From: Paraliobacillus sp. PM-2
Lineage (GTDB): Bacteria; Bacillota; Bacilli; Bacillales; Amphibacillaceae
Length of the DNA: 64,000 bases
Direction of reading: 5' to 3'
NCBI RefSeq assembly: GCF_001368815.1
Contig: NZ_CTEI01000003.1
Span: forward strand, 124,001-188,000
Below, piece by piece: positions 24,815-34,104 of the stretch. The notes beneath the pieces are model-generated. The model was not told the origin of the DNA, searched no databases, and saw only the letters and a program-made list of their open reading frames with translations. The number at the start of each line of letters is the position of its first letter. The first letter of the stretch is position 1. Position numbers and translations under genes: made by a program.

Positions 24815-25507
24815 TTAATTTTTTAATTGATTTATATCTTTAATTTGAATTTTTCTTTGTCCTTCTAGTTTAATTAATCCTTCAGACTCCATTACAGCTA
24901 AATTCCTACTTAATGTCTCAATCGTTGTACCAATTAGACCCGCAAAATTACCTTTACTTAATGGTAACGTAATACATACATCATTCACTTTATTAGGAAA
25001 CTGTTCCTTTGCAAATTGTACCAACGCATGGGCAATCCGTTGTTCCACATGATGAAGTGTCAACTGTTCAATATGATTTTCTGTATTCTCTAATCGTTCA
25101 CTAACCACTTCTAATAATTTACGAGCAATCTCTGGAAATGTTCGAACAATGGTTTGCATATCATTCCGCTTGATCATACATAGCTTCACATCCGTTAATG
25201 CTTCCGCTTGACTGGTATAATGATATTCTCTAAACAACGATAACTCACCAATAGAATCGGTATGTGTCAATATACGTAAAATTTGTTCTTTCCCATCTTG
25301 GTTAATTTTAGATAACTTTACTTTTCCGTCATTTACTACGATTAATCCTTGTGCTTTATCCTGCGGCATGAAAATTAATGAACCTTTTTCATATGTGATA
25401 CTTTGCAAATGTTTACTAATCTGATTCATTTCTTCCTCTGTAAGGTGATTAAAAATCGGTACATGTGCTAAACACAATCGGTCTGATTGATGATTACAAG
25501 CTACCAT
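24815..25507 (-). CDS. Crp/Fnr-family transcription regulator, FNR-like DNA specificity
   Basis: 230 residues. A cyclic-nucleotide-binding-like beta barrel (about 15-125), a dimer helix (130-150) and a C-terminal winged helix (about 155-228) are seen. The recognition helix TTIETLSRNLAVMESEG has the E-x-x-S-R of FNR, which reads TTGAT half sites. Cysteines at 4, 12, 110 and 178 include two close to the N-terminus (CNHQSDRLC), so redox or iron-sulfur sensing is possible, though spacing differs from E. coli FNR. FNR boxes precede the ATPase and HMA genes downstream. It is followed 15 bases upstream by a kinase-like gene and may share its promoter. Confidence 0.87.
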   Translation of the reverse strand: MVACNHQSDRLCLAHVPIFNHLTEEEMNQISKHLQSITYEKGSLIFMPQDKAQGLIVVNDGKVKLSKINQDGKEQILRILTHTDSIGELSLFREYHYTSQAEALTDVKLCMIKRNDMQTIVRTFPEIARKLLEVVSERLENTENHIEQLTLHHVEQRIAHALVQFAKEQFPNKVNDVCITLPLSKGNFAGLIGTTIETLSRNLAVMESEGLIKLEGQRKIQIKDINQLKN

Positions 25508-25522
25508 CCACTTATTCTCTCC

Positions 25523-26083
25523 TTAAAATTGAAATGCTTCTTTTATTTGTAACGCTACTTCTTTTGCAGTCAAATCAGTATTATCTATACGAATATAATT
25601 ATCTGCAGTTATCTCTTCTGGAAATGAATTTAATCGATACGTTTTCATCGTTTGCAATAACTCTGATTCTGATTGTTGTGTGTCACGCTTCGTTGCTTTA
25701 TGCGCTAAACGATTAGGTGTTGTATTTCGTTTTAAGCGTTCTTCTACATCCGCTTCTAATTCTACATAATAGATCGTTGCACCTACTTTATCAAAAATGG
25801 CTGTCACGTTTTGAACAAAATCCCAATCTTCTTGTTGATCGAACGCCCAAACATAGGTAAATATAAAGCCTGGTAAGTCACTATGAGCTACTTCTGCAAA
25901 AATTTCATTTCGAAACAGGTGAACTAATCGTTCAAAACTTGGTGTTCCAAAATTAAAGAATGGCTGTACTAATTCAATGGTCATATGATTATGGAATAAT
26001 TTAAAATCTGTCATTTTTTCTAATTCTTGACCAATCGTCATTTTACCGACTGCCTGTGGGCCGAACAACAAAATAAATTTCAT
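25523..26083 (-). CDS. P-loop kinase-like AAA protein, cytosolic
   Basis: 186 residues from ATG 26083, which lies 7 bases after GGAGG; the longer frame to 26140 has no such site. The N-terminus MKFILLFGPQAVGKMTIGQE is a P-loop in which Met replaces the usual Ser/Thr after Lys, as is common in this small kinase-like family. An LFHNHMTIEL segment and a lid region rich in Arg (EERLKRNTTPNRLAHKATKR) follow. It probably phosphorylates a small molecule or transfers phosphate to an antibiotic or nucleoside; the substrate is unknown. It lies 15 bases upstream of the Crp/Fnr gene. Confidence 0.78.
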   Translation of the reverse strand: MKFILLFGPQAVGKMTIGQELEKMTDFKLFHNHMTIELVQPFFNFGTPSFERLVHLFRNEIFAEVAHSDLPGFIFTYVWAFDQQEDWDFVQNVTAIFDKVGATIYYVELEADVEERLKRNTTPNRLAHKATKRDTQQSESELLQTMKTYRLNSFPEEITADNYIRIDNTDLTAKEVALQIKEAFQF

Positions 26084-26161
26084 CCAAAAACCTCCATTTT
26101 GTTTATCTATCATCATATCGTTCCACAGACTCGTTTTCAACCTATTTCTGACATATGAATC

Positions 26162-27256
26162 CTACTGTTTTATCCGCTCCATTAGATTGATCCCAATACC
26201 CATGCAAATAACTCCAAACAATACCAAGATCGCAATCGGTTCTAAAATAGCGTCAAATCCTCTATTATACATCATGGTATCTTTCAGTGCTTCTACACCA
26301 TAGAATATTGGCATACCTTTCGAAACAGCCAACATAAAAGGGTTGGAAACGGCCTCTATCGGCCAAAATGCCCCTCCTAACATGGCCATTCCTGTAGCAA
26401 CAATTGGATTAATTGCTTGTAATTGTTGTGGTGTACTAGCTATCCCTACAATTAACATCCCTAATGAAACAATAGCGAATACATAGCAAGCAATACTTAC
26501 TAACATTGCACCCCATGAAGCATTTAAATGATATCCAAATAAGAAATGAAAAATAAGAAAAACGATACAAATCTGCACAAACCCGATAATAAAACAATAT
26601 AATAAATGCCCTAGATATATTTGCCACTTTTTAATCGGAGATAAAATTAATCGATTCCACGTTCCTGTTTGTTTTTCAATAATAATGTGCATTAAATGAA
26701 AAAAGACGGTAAAAATGACAAAATAAAGTGTCATCCCAATTAAAACTTGATATCTGTTTGTGTCTGCATTGGAGTAATGACTCGTATTTCGTGTTTTTGT
26801 ATTCACTGTTAACACCGGGTCATCTAAAGCTGCTTCTAATTCATTTTGGATGGATGTACCATTTACTAATTGATTTATATTATGGATAGCTCTTTCCTGT
26901 TCAAATAACTGGTGTACATATTGTTCTACTATCCTTTGCTTAGGGTCTTCAGTGCTAACTAAGAATTGATAATTGTTCTGTTGTATTTCAAGAGCATAAT
27001 TTAATTTACCAGTTTGCACATAGTTTTTTGCTTCTTCCTCTGTTACTTTCTTAAAATGAAATTCTTCAGATTGATTAAGTAGTTCTAACCATTCAGTCAT
27101 TTCAATATCACTATAGACATAAACCATTTCAGGTTGATCAGAAGTCCCGAATCCCGTCATCATGCCAACAAATAAAATGGTTAAAACAAAAAATGAGAGA
27201 ATTAGCATAGGCGCTCGCTTCATGCGAGTTAACTGTAAAAGTAAAACCGACTTCAT
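26162..27256 (-). CDS. ABC-2 type transporter permease (LnrN/YfiN-like)
   Basis: 364 residues: an N-terminal membrane span (MLILSFFVLTILFVGMMTGF), a large extracellular domain (about 40-175), and five C-terminal spans including the ABC-2 motif GTWNRLILSPIKKWQIYLGH. Its ATG overlaps the stop of the preceding permease (ATGA). Together with the next two genes it forms an exporter with two different permeases and one ATPase, as in the linearmycin-resistance system LnrLMN of B. subtilis. Naming relative to LnrM/LnrN is by order only. Confidence 0.85.
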   Translation of the reverse strand: MKSVLLLQLTRMKRAPMLILSFFVLTILFVGMMTGFGTSDQPEMVYVYSDIEMTEWLELLNQSEEFHFKKVTEEEAKNYVQTGKLNYALEIQQNNYQFLVSTEDPKQRIVEQYVHQLFEQERAIHNINQLVNGTSIQNELEAALDDPVLTVNTKTRNTSHYSNADTNRYQVLIGMTLYFVIFTVFFHLMHIIIEKQTGTWNRLILSPIKKWQIYLGHLLYCFIIGFVQICIVFLIFHFLFGYHLNASWGAMLVSIACYVFAIVSLGMLIVGIASTPQQLQAINPIVATGMAMLGGAFWPIEAVSNPFMLAVSKGMPIFYGVEALKDTMMYNRGFDAILEPIAILVLFGVICMGIGINLMERIKQ

Positions 27257-28530
27257 ACTGATGACCTCCTTTTTGGGAAGATGACCATGCTAAGGAGAAA
27301 TAAAATTAATGAGATAATAACTAGCTTAATAAACAAAAAATTTAGATTGCTTAGTGATACTCCCTGCATCCATTGAATATAAGCAGATAACGCTGCCCCA
27401 TTCGGCGTCCATTCCCCTATTCTCCTTATAAAATCCGGAAGTTGTGCCGTCGGAAAAAAACTTCCGCCCAAAAAAGCAAAAATAGTTGTTATTCCACCAG
27501 AAAATATCGCATTTACATGATTACTATGCATACGAACAGATAAAGCTGAAAGAACTGCTCCGAATGCACCAACAGAACAAGCAAGCAAAAATGATATGAA
27601 GATCATACCAAACCAAAATGATATACTATACCCTTTAAACGATTGGAATAGAAATGTTGAGATCGAAATTAAAACAAATAATTGTAACATCACTATACTT
27701 GTTGTAGAAACAAATTTACTACTTAAATAGATAATAGGCGATTTTCCACTTAAAATAATACGATTAAACACATGTTGGCTTTTTTCAATATATGCTTTAC
27801 TTCCAATCATGGATGCGACATACAAAACAAACATGACTGACATTCCAATTGTGTAATACTGCATTGCCGAGATTGGCTTATCATTTGAAGCAATCGTAAT
27901 TGTTCCACCTAATGATTCCGCTGGTTCTTCCATAACATTTAACTTTTTGTCCGTTACAGCTGCCACCGCCGCCTGAAAATTTAACGAACGTGAAAATTCT
28001 TCTACTACTTGCTTAGCAATACTTGCTTTTACACTGCCTTCTTCCTCTACTATTAACTCTATTTGACTTCCGGAACCTTCTAAAAGAAACATTTTCTTTA
28101 ATGTATGCAACGTAAAATCTTCTGGAAGAATAACAATCGCTGCAATCTCTTTTTGTTCTAATGCTTTTATCGCTTGCGCTTTACTCATCTCTGTCGTATG
28201 TATCATGTTTTCTACCTTGTCTGTTTGAAACACTTTTTTGAGTAAAGTATTAGGAAGTATGTCTTCTGAAGCAGCTATCATTTCCATTTTTGCTTCCTTC
28301 GGTAAAGTAAGCTGTGTCACTTCAGCTTCAAAAGCCTCGATTCCTGCCTGTTCTTGATCTTGAGAAACAATGGCCATATTCATATGAAGTATTTCACCAT
28401 CATCACTCCATATTCCTCTTAGTGCAAATCCTAATATAGAAATAAGAATAACCGGCATTAAAATTAATATCATAAGTTCATTTCGCTCACGGATCAGCAC
28501 TAATATATCCTTTTTTAAAAAGCTCCACAT
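27253..28530 (-). CDS. ABC-2 type transporter permease (LnrM/YfiM-like)
   Basis: 425 residues with the same plan as its partner: one N-terminal span (LMILILMPVILISILGFAL), an extracellular domain of about 170 residues rich in Glu/Lys, then six spans with the motif SQHVFNRIILSGKSPIIYL. The ATG at 28530 follows GGAGGTAGGAGAA, 18 bases after the ATPase gene. It is likely the second half of a heterodimeric efflux channel for an amphiphilic antibiotic. Confidence 0.87.
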   Translation of the reverse strand: MWSFLKKDILVLIRERNELMILILMPVILISILGFALRGIWSDDGEILHMNMAIVSQDQEQAGIEAFEAEVTQLTLPKEAKMEMIAASEDILPNTLLKKVFQTDKVENMIHTTEMSKAQAIKALEQKEIAAIVILPEDFTLHTLKKMFLLEGSGSQIELIVEEEGSVKASIAKQVVEEFSRSLNFQAAVAAVTDKKLNVMEEPAESLGGTITIASNDKPISAMQYYTIGMSVMFVLYVASMIGSKAYIEKSQHVFNRIILSGKSPIIYLSSKFVSTTSIVMLQLFVLISISTFLFQSFKGYSISFWFGMIFISFLLACSVGAFGAVLSALSVRMHSNHVNAIFSGGITTIFAFLGGSFFPTAQLPDFIRRIGEWTPNGAALSAYIQWMQGVSLSNLNFLFIKLVIISLILFLLSMVIFPKRRSSV

Positions 28531-28548
28531 TTCTCCTACCTCCTTTCC

Positions 28549-29481
28549 TTAATCTCGTAAGGTGCGACCTGTAAGATGCAAAAAAACATCCTCTAATGTT
28601 GGAATTTGCACTTGTACATTTGTCACTTGCACACCAAATACTTCTGTCTGATGAAAAATACTGGCTAACTTATTACTACCCTTTGGAACAATTAGTTTCA
28701 TTCCTTTATCGGTTTCTGACACTTGTAATATTTCTTGATCCTTTGCTAATGCTTCCATTAATGATGGTGAAGAAGGATGCATATCAATCAAAATGGTTTC
28801 CTCATTCGAAAGCACACGCTTTAACTCTTCTTTCGTACCAGATGCGATAATCTTACCGTGATCCATAATATATACACGATCGCATAGCCTTTCTACTTCT
28901 TCCATGTAGTGGCTCGTATATAAAATTGTCAACCCTTTTTCTTCGTTAAGTTTTCGAACCATTTCCAAAATGTAACTTCTTGATTGCGGATCAATCCCTA
29001 CTGTTGGTTCATCCATAATTAATATTTCTGGTTCGTGTAGCAAAGCAATTGCGATATTAATCCGACGTTTCATTCCACCAGAATATGTTTTGACAACATC
29101 TTTTTGTCTTTCTTTTAAACCAACCATACGTAAAACCTTATCAATTTTAACTTCTAATTGTTTTCCATGAATCCTATAAATGTTTCCAAAAAATTTTAGA
29201 TTTTCATAAGCAGATAATTCTTCATATAGTGCAATTTCTTGCGGCACAACGCCTAATACGTTTCGAATCAATTGTGGATGTTTGACCACACTTTTCCCGT
29301 TTAATCGTACGTCACCCTCCGTAGGTTTAATCAACGAAGAAATCATGGATATTGTTGTTGATTTACCAGCTCCATTTGGACCTAATAGTCCAACAGATTC
29401 ACCTTTTTCCATGTAAATATTTATTCCATCTACCGCAAGCTGATTTTTAAATTTTTTTTGCAAAGCTTCTGTCTCAAGCAA
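28549..29481 (-). CDS. ABC transporter ATP-binding protein (LnrL/YfiL-like)
   Basis: 310 residues. Walker A GPNGAGKST (about 35-43), Q-loop GVVPQEIALYEEL, signature YSGGMKRRINIAIAL, Walker B ILIMDEPTVGIDPQSR and H-loop YTSHYMEEVERLCD are all intact. The C-terminal 90 residues resemble the DrrA-type regulatory tail. It powers the two ABC-2 permeases encoded downstream. The gene is separated from the upstream two-component genes by a terminator and its own promoter region, so the exporter can be induced by the response regulator. Confidence 0.92.
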   Translation of the reverse strand: MLETEALQKKFKNQLAVDGINIYMEKGESVGLLGPNGAGKSTTISMISSLIKPTEGDVRLNGKSVVKHPQLIRNVLGVVPQEIALYEELSAYENLKFFGNIYRIHGKQLEVKIDKVLRMVGLKERQKDVVKTYSGGMKRRINIAIALLHEPEILIMDEPTVGIDPQSRSYILEMVRKLNEEKGLTILYTSHYMEEVERLCDRVYIMDHGKIIASGTKEELKRVLSNEETILIDMHPSSPSLMEALAKDQEILQVSETDKGMKLIVPKGSNKLASIFHQTEVFGVQVTNVQVQIPTLEDVFLHLTGRTLRD

Positions 29482-29506
29482 TCTGATTACCTCCTTTTAC
29501 TTGTTT

Positions 29507-29550
29507 GTAGTACTACTATATAAAGAAAAAGACAGTACAAATACTGTCTT
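29507..29550 (-). promoter_or_regulatory. Terminator of the two-component genes followed by the ABC promoter region
   Basis: AAAGACAGTA (from 29528) pairs with TACTGTCTT (29542-29550); on the minus strand it is followed by TTTTTCTTTATA, a terminator for the response-regulator gene. The perfect palindrome GTAGTACTAC at 29507-29516, between this terminator and the ABC start, is a candidate binding site for the response regulator. Confidence 0.55.
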
Positions 29551-29584
29551 TAGTCACAAATTTATTCATCATCCATTACTAAAG

Positions 29585-30217
29585 TCATACAATGTGATTC
29601 CGAATGGCATAAATAGCTAGTTGGGTACGATCACGTAATTCTAATTTATCTAAGATTACACTAATATGATTCTTCACTGTACCTACAGATAAAAAGAGTT
29701 CCTCAGCTACTTCTTTATTACTTTTTCCATTCCCTAGTTGTTGCAATATTTCTAATTCACGAGGAGTTAAAGAAGGATCAACCCTTCTTTCTTGTTGCTG
29801 GTTAATTAGAGTAGGCATTATTTTTGCAGCTACTTGGTCTTGAAGCGATAAGCCACCAGACAAACAGCTTCGAATCGCGCGAATGAGATCTTCAGCTTCT
29901 GCATCTTTTAACATATATCCGTTCGCCCCACTTCTTAGTGCTTCAACGGCATAATTTTCGTCGTTGAAAGTGGTTAATATTAAGATTTTTCGATTTGGCC
30001 ACCTCTTATGAATAACCTGTGCTGCCGTTAATCCATCCATTACCGGCATACGAATATCAAGTACAATCATATCGCACGCATAATTCTCACATGCCATAAT
30101 CGCTTCTTTTCCATTTTCAACCTCAGCTACTACACTTATTTCCGAATCTGTCTCCATCATCATTCGCAGACTTTGACGCACCATTTTTTGATCTTCTGCC
30201 AAGATAATTCTAATCAT
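29585..30217 (-). CDS. NarL/LuxR-type response regulator (LnrK-like)
   Basis: 210 residues. The receiver domain (1-120) has the acidic pair E8-D9, the phosphorylation site D54 (MIVLDIRMPVMDGL), Thr in LILTTFND and Lys in YMLKDAE. The LuxR helix-turn-helix (about 147-205) reads LTPRELEILQQLGNGKSNKE then VAEELFLSVGTVKNHIS. Its ATG overlaps the kinase stop (ATGA). It probably activates the adjacent exporter genes when the kinase senses the drug. Confidence 0.93.
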   Translation of the reverse strand: MIRIILAEDQKMVRQSLRMMMETDSEISVVAEVENGKEAIMACENYACDMIVLDIRMPVMDGLTAAQVIHKRWPNRKILILTTFNDENYAVEALRSGANGYMLKDAEAEDLIRAIRSCLSGGLSLQDQVAAKIMPTLINQQQERRVDPSLTPRELEILQQLGNGKSNKEVAEELFLSVGTVKNHISVILDKLELRDRTQLAIYAIRNHIV

Positions 30218-31350
30218 TTATCAAACAGCTCCCTCTCCAATGGGATCTTCCCTCTAACAATGAACTGTCCACGGAATTTCTGAACATCCAATTTCCCACC
30301 AACATGTTCCATCCTTTCTCGCATAGATGTTATTCCAAACCCCTCTTTCACACACGATTGGTGTTCAAATGGATTATTTATTTCTACTTGAAAATAATTA
30401 TTTGCTACTAATTCAAAAATGATTGTTGCCTCCTTTATCTGACTATGTCGCATCATATTTGTAAGTGATTCTTGGACGACACGATATACAGCAACAGTTT
30501 GTTCATTTGATAAAGGGGCAGTAAAAGCTCCATTTTTAACTGAAAATGTAATACGAACATGACTCTCCGCTTCCAACTTGCGAATGAGTCGAATAATTGC
30601 GGACAGACCACCTTCCTCTTCATTTTTTAACGTTTTAACTGCACTTCTCGTTTCATCTAAACTAGTTTTAGCCAACTCTTTTATATAGGTAAACTGTTTT
30701 TTTGTTTTTTCATCTGTTGATTGCATGCGCAGCACTTCTAATTGCATTAAAAGTGCTGTCAGTTGGTGCCCCACCGAATCGTGCATATCACGAGCAATTT
30801 GTTCTCTCTCTTCTTTTCTAGCTAACTTATCTGTTGTCGCTAGTCTTCTTTTCACCGTACGGAATTCGCTTTGTAATGTCTCATATAGCTCACTTATAAT
30901 TTTTTCTTTTCTAATCGTTTGAGAAAAAGCTAGAAAGGCAACGCCGATTAAACAACCAGTAAATATAATGTTAATTAGTATTTCAACATTTTGAAAATAT
31001 GGAATAATTGCTAATGTGATAAGGTATAAGTAAGTAATCATCGCATATCGGAGAGGTAACCGATAAAACCCTTTTCCTGCGATTAACACATAGATAAGAA
31101 AACTAAAAAAAGATACACTTTCTACTTGAGACGGATGAAGAATACGAAAACATAATAATCCCATTAGAAAGAACAGTACTGTATGTATAACATAATAGCG
31201 CTGACATAAAGGGGATAGAAAAAACAATCCAAAAAAAAGTGCACTCATAAGCAGAATCATTGGCTGTACAAACAAAGTTCCATATGAAAAAAATAATGTG
31301 ATAAACCATGTGCAAAGAAATACGAAAGACCATAACCAATATGAGCGCAT
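30214..31350 (-). CDS. Sensor histidine kinase, NarL-partner family (LnrJ-like)
   Basis: 378 residues: about five N-terminal membrane spans (1-145), a coiled linker, the HisKA_3 dimer domain with H190 in REQIARDMHDSVGHQLTALL, and an ATPase domain with VVQESLTNMMRHSQ (N box) and GFGITSMRERMEHVGG (G box). With no large outer loop, it probably senses ligands within the membrane, as proposed for kinases of the YdfH/LnrJ type. First gene of the two-component unit. Confidence 0.92.
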   Translation of the reverse strand: MRSYWLWSFVFLCTWFITLFFSYGTLFVQPMILLMSALFFGLFFLSPLCQRYYVIHTVLFFLMGLLCFRILHPSQVESVSFFSFLIYVLIAGKGFYRLPLRYAMITYLYLITLAIIPYFQNVEILINIIFTGCLIGVAFLAFSQTIRKEKIISELYETLQSEFRTVKRRLATTDKLARKEEREQIARDMHDSVGHQLTALLMQLEVLRMQSTDEKTKKQFTYIKELAKTSLDETRSAVKTLKNEEEGGLSAIIRLIRKLEAESHVRITFSVKNGAFTAPLSNEQTVAVYRVVQESLTNMMRHSQIKEATIIFELVANNYFQVEINNPFEHQSCVKEGFGITSMRERMEHVGGKLDVQKFRGQFIVRGKIPLERELFDK

Positions 31351-31628
31351 TATCCAAACTCCTCACCAGATGAAAATTTTCTATATATAGCATAGCAAAT
31401 ATATATTTGTAAAGAAATACTATCCTAGTTACTATTAGTCTTTTATTTTAATAATTTCGGAACAGTTAAAAAACCAGTTTCTATGTCAAAAGTCTTAAAC
31501 AATTTTCATTAAAGCTGTTTACTAACATACAGTCGTGGGTATATAAACAATATATTTATTCAATATGTATAGAAATTATATATTTTTTTGCAATTATTTT
31601 ACAAATTTAAACACCTAGGAGAGATACC

Positions 31629-32540
31629 ATGTTAACAGACACAGCAATAAACAACCGAATGGATGAATTAGTGATACAAACAATGAATAAAAATATAGCC
31701 ATTATTCGCTTTGACCTTGATCGACGAATAGCTTATGTTAATCCAATTTTTGCAGAAACCATGGGGTATACTGTCAATGAAATGATTGGAATGGGTCATC
31801 AATCATTATGCTTCCCTTCATTTGCTAACAGTAATGATTATCACATTTTTTGGGAGAATCTTTTTTCAGGAAATAGTTTTCAAGATAAAATAGAACGAAA
31901 GAATAAACAAGGGAAATCGGTTTGGTTAGAAGCTACTTACATGCCTATAGTGGACGAGCATAATCATGTCATTGGTATTACTAAGATTGCTACTGACATT
32001 ACTAAACGACAACATACAATAACAAACGTAGTAGCAGAGCTACAGCACATGGCAGAAGATTTAAATCACCGTGCGGAGGAGGGGATAGCTCGCGGAACAG
32101 AAATTTCTCAAACAATTGATACCATTGCCTCTGTTTATCAGGAAAACAACACAACATTAAAAAACCTACAAAAACAGGCCGATGTTATCCAAGGAATCGT
32201 ACAAACCATTCGAAAAATTGCTTCACAAACGAACTTATTGGCTTTAAACGCGGCAATTGAGGCTGCCAGAGCAGGTGAACATGGACGTGGATTTAGTGTA
32301 GTTGCTGAAGAAGTTAGAAAGCTATCCACTGGTGTAGATGAATCGATCACTGAGATTCGAGAAAATGTTGAATCTATTACAAAAGAAATAAAAGCTATTA
32401 CAGATGGTACAAATAAAGTTTATAATCATGTGGACAATACCCAAAAGAAAATGAAAATGGCCACAGAAGATTTTGATACGATTTCTTCTGCTGCAGAGAA
32501 ATTAGATAAGCGAGCACGAGAGGTAAGTACTGTTATTTAA
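31629..32540 (+). CDS. Soluble PAS-domain methyl-accepting chemotaxis protein
   Basis: 303 residues without membrane segments. An N-terminal PAS domain (about 15-130) carries [20 protein letters not shown] and a PAC end [15 protein letters not shown]. The C-terminal signalling coiled coil (about 150-300) has the conserved hairpin tip [21 protein letters not shown] and [16 protein letters not shown]. It should couple a cytoplasmic signal (redox, oxygen or a small ligand) to CheA/CheW. It is shorter than usual MCPs. The start follows CCTAGGAGAGATACC. A terminator (GCGTAG/CTACGC, 32551-32584) follows. Confidence 0.9.
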   Translation: MLTDTAINNRMDELVIQTMNKNIAIIRFDLDRRIAYVNPIFAETMGYTVNEMIGMGHQSLCFPSFANSNDYHIFWENLFSGNSFQDKIERKNKQGKSVWLEATYMPIVDEHNHVIGITKIATDITKRQHTITNVVAELQHMAEDLNHRAEEGIARGTEISQTIDTIASVYQENNTTLKNLQKQADVIQGIVQTIRKIASQTNLLALNAAIEAARAGEHGRGFSVVAEEVRKLSTGVDESITEIRENVESITKEIKAITDGTNKVYNHVDNTQKKMKMATEDFDTISSAAEKLDKRAREVSTVI

Positions 32541-32550
32541 TGCTGGATTG

Positions 32551-32584
32551 TTTGCGTAGTCTATTTATTAGGCTACGCTTTTTA
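32551..32584 (+). terminator. Terminator after the PAS chemoreceptor gene
   Basis: GCGTAG (32554-32559) and CTACGC (32573-32578) form a hairpin followed by TTTTT. Confidence 0.8.
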
Positions 32585-32646
32585 ATTGAAATGGTAACAA
32601 TCATACACTATGATAAGTGGAGAAGCTACTACAAAGGGGATATCAG

Positions 32647-33087
32647 ATGAAAATAAGTCAAGTAACATCCAAAGAACAATGGGAAAAAGTCTATCAACTT
32701 CGCAAAGATGTATTTGTTACGGAGCAGGGGGTTGCTATCGAGGACGAATTCGATCAACATGATAATGATCCAACTACTATACATATTGTACTTGAAATAG
32801 AAGGTGCTCCTGCAGCAACTGGACGTTTGCGTGTTGTGAACGAACAAGGGAAATTAGAGCGTATTTGTGTGCATTCTAATTTTCGAAAGCATGGATTAGG
32901 AAAAGAAATTGTCCTCGCTTTAGAAGAGATTGTACGAAACAAAGGAATGCATACTGTTTATTTACATGGTCAAACCCAAGCAGAAAAGTTTTATCAAAAG
33001 TTGGGATACGAAACAAAATCAGAATCTTTTTTAGAAGACGGCATCCCACACTATGTAATGAAGAAAGATTTGGGACGAGGGGTCTGA
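32647..33087 (+). CDS. GNAT-family N-acetyltransferase
   Basis: 146 residues from ATG 32647, which lies 6 bases after AAAGGGGA; the GTG at 32617 has no site. Family features are LRKDVFVTEQGVAIEDEFD (acceptor side), the acetyl-CoA loop VHSNFRKHGLGKEIV, and YLHGQTQAEKFYQKLGYETK. It transfers an acetyl group to an unknown amine. The last four codons (GRGV) and the TGA come from a 29-bp palindromic repeat starting at 33071, so the natural end of the protein has been replaced or extended. Confidence 0.87.
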   Translation: MKISQVTSKEQWEKVYQLRKDVFVTEQGVAIEDEFDQHDNDPTTIHIVLEIEGAPAATGRLRVVNEQGKLERICVHSNFRKHGLGKEIVLALEEIVRNKGMHTVYLHGQTQAEKFYQKLGYETKSESFLEDGIPHYVMKKDLGRGV

Positions 33088-33099
33088 CCCTCTGTCCCA
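33071..33099. repeat. 29-bp palindromic repeat, copy 1, overlapping a gene end
   Basis: It begins TGGGACGAGGGGTC and ends GACCCTCTGTCCCA around a central T, forming a bulged hairpin. It is identical to 38181-38209 and close to 57385-57413. It encodes the C-terminal GRGV-stop of the GNAT protein and ends one base before the stop of the convergent permease gene, so it may terminate both. Confidence 0.85.
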
Positions 33100-34104
33100 T
33101 TATTTGATTAATAGATAGATAAAGTATGGTGCGCCTATTAAGGCGGTGACTATTCCAGCCGCGATTCCGTCTGGTTCTAAGACATTCCTTCCTATCGTAT
33201 CTGCTATTAGTAATAATAACCCTCCTAACAGCATAGCAACTGGAAGGAATAATTGAAATCGTGGTCCCACAAGTGATTTTGCAATATGTGGAGCCATCAA
33301 TCCCACAAAAGCAATACCACCCGTGACAGAAACTGCTGCGGCTGCCAATGCAACTGCCGCACCGATCAAAACAAATTGTTCCCTTGATTTATTTATTCCT
33401 AAACCAACAGACACATGATCATGTAAAGTTAAAATATTTAAACGATTCGCTTTATATAAGACAAATGGGAGCAACACCAACATCCAAGGTAACATGGCAA
33501 GAATAAATGGCCAATCTCCACCCCAAATATTACCTGCTAACCAGCTGGCTATAAAATCAACTTTTGCACGTTCAGCCGAAGAAATAATCACAATCATTAC
33601 ACCAGATAAGGCCATGGAAATACCAACACCCATTAATACAAACTTCACTGGTTGTAGTCCTTGATTTTTTTGATAGGAAAGTTTAAAAATCACAATCGCT
33701 GTCAAACAAGCACCAAGAAAAGCTATGACTGGTAGCAAATAAACAAAAGCGCCCGCTTCAACCGGGAAAAACAGAAAAAAGATAGCAATTGCTACACCAG
33801 AACCAGCATTTATCCCTATAATTCCTGGATCAGCTAAATCATTTTTTGTAATGCCTTGCAGAATTGCGCCAGAAGTGGCTAGCGCTATACCGGCTAGTAT
33901 TGTAATCAAAACTCTTGGCAGGCGTATTGTAAATAAAATAAATTCTTCTTTCATTGTCCCTTGACCAAATAATGTAGGAAGTAATCGACTAACTGGTAGT
34001 GAAGCATATCCTAGTGCAATACTAATAAAAAATGCGCAAATAATTGCAAGGAATAAAAATAAAAGAATAATTCGTTGTTTTTTTATGATTGACGGATGAA
34101 TCAT
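33100..34104 (-). CDS. yfhA: Siderophore ABC transporter permease, FecCD family (YfhA-like)
   Basis: 334 residues, about nine to ten membrane spans. The FecCD motifs are GAILQGITKNDLADPGIIGI (contact with the ATPase and binding protein) and ITGGIAFVGLMAPHIAKSLV then GPRF. Its ATG overlaps the stop of the neighbouring permease gene (ATGA), so both are made together and form a heterodimer. It matches the YfiZ/YfhA pair that imports hydroxamate siderophores of the schizokinen type in B. subtilis; the ligand is inferred. Confidence 0.87.
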   Translation of the reverse strand: MIHPSIIKKQRIILLFLFLAIICAFFISIALGYASLPVSRLLPTLFGQGTMKEEFILFTIRLPRVLITILAGIALATSGAILQGITKNDLADPGIIGINAGSGVAIAIFFLFFPVEAGAFVYLLPVIAFLGACLTAIVIFKLSYQKNQGLQPVKFVLMGVGISMALSGVMIVIISSAERAKVDFIASWLAGNIWGGDWPFILAMLPWMLVLLPFVLYKANRLNILTLHDHVSVGLGINKSREQFVLIGAAVALAAAAVSVTGGIAFVGLMAPHIAKSLVGPRFQLFLPVAMLLGGLLLLIADTIGRNVLEPDGIAAGIVTALIGAPYFIYLLIK

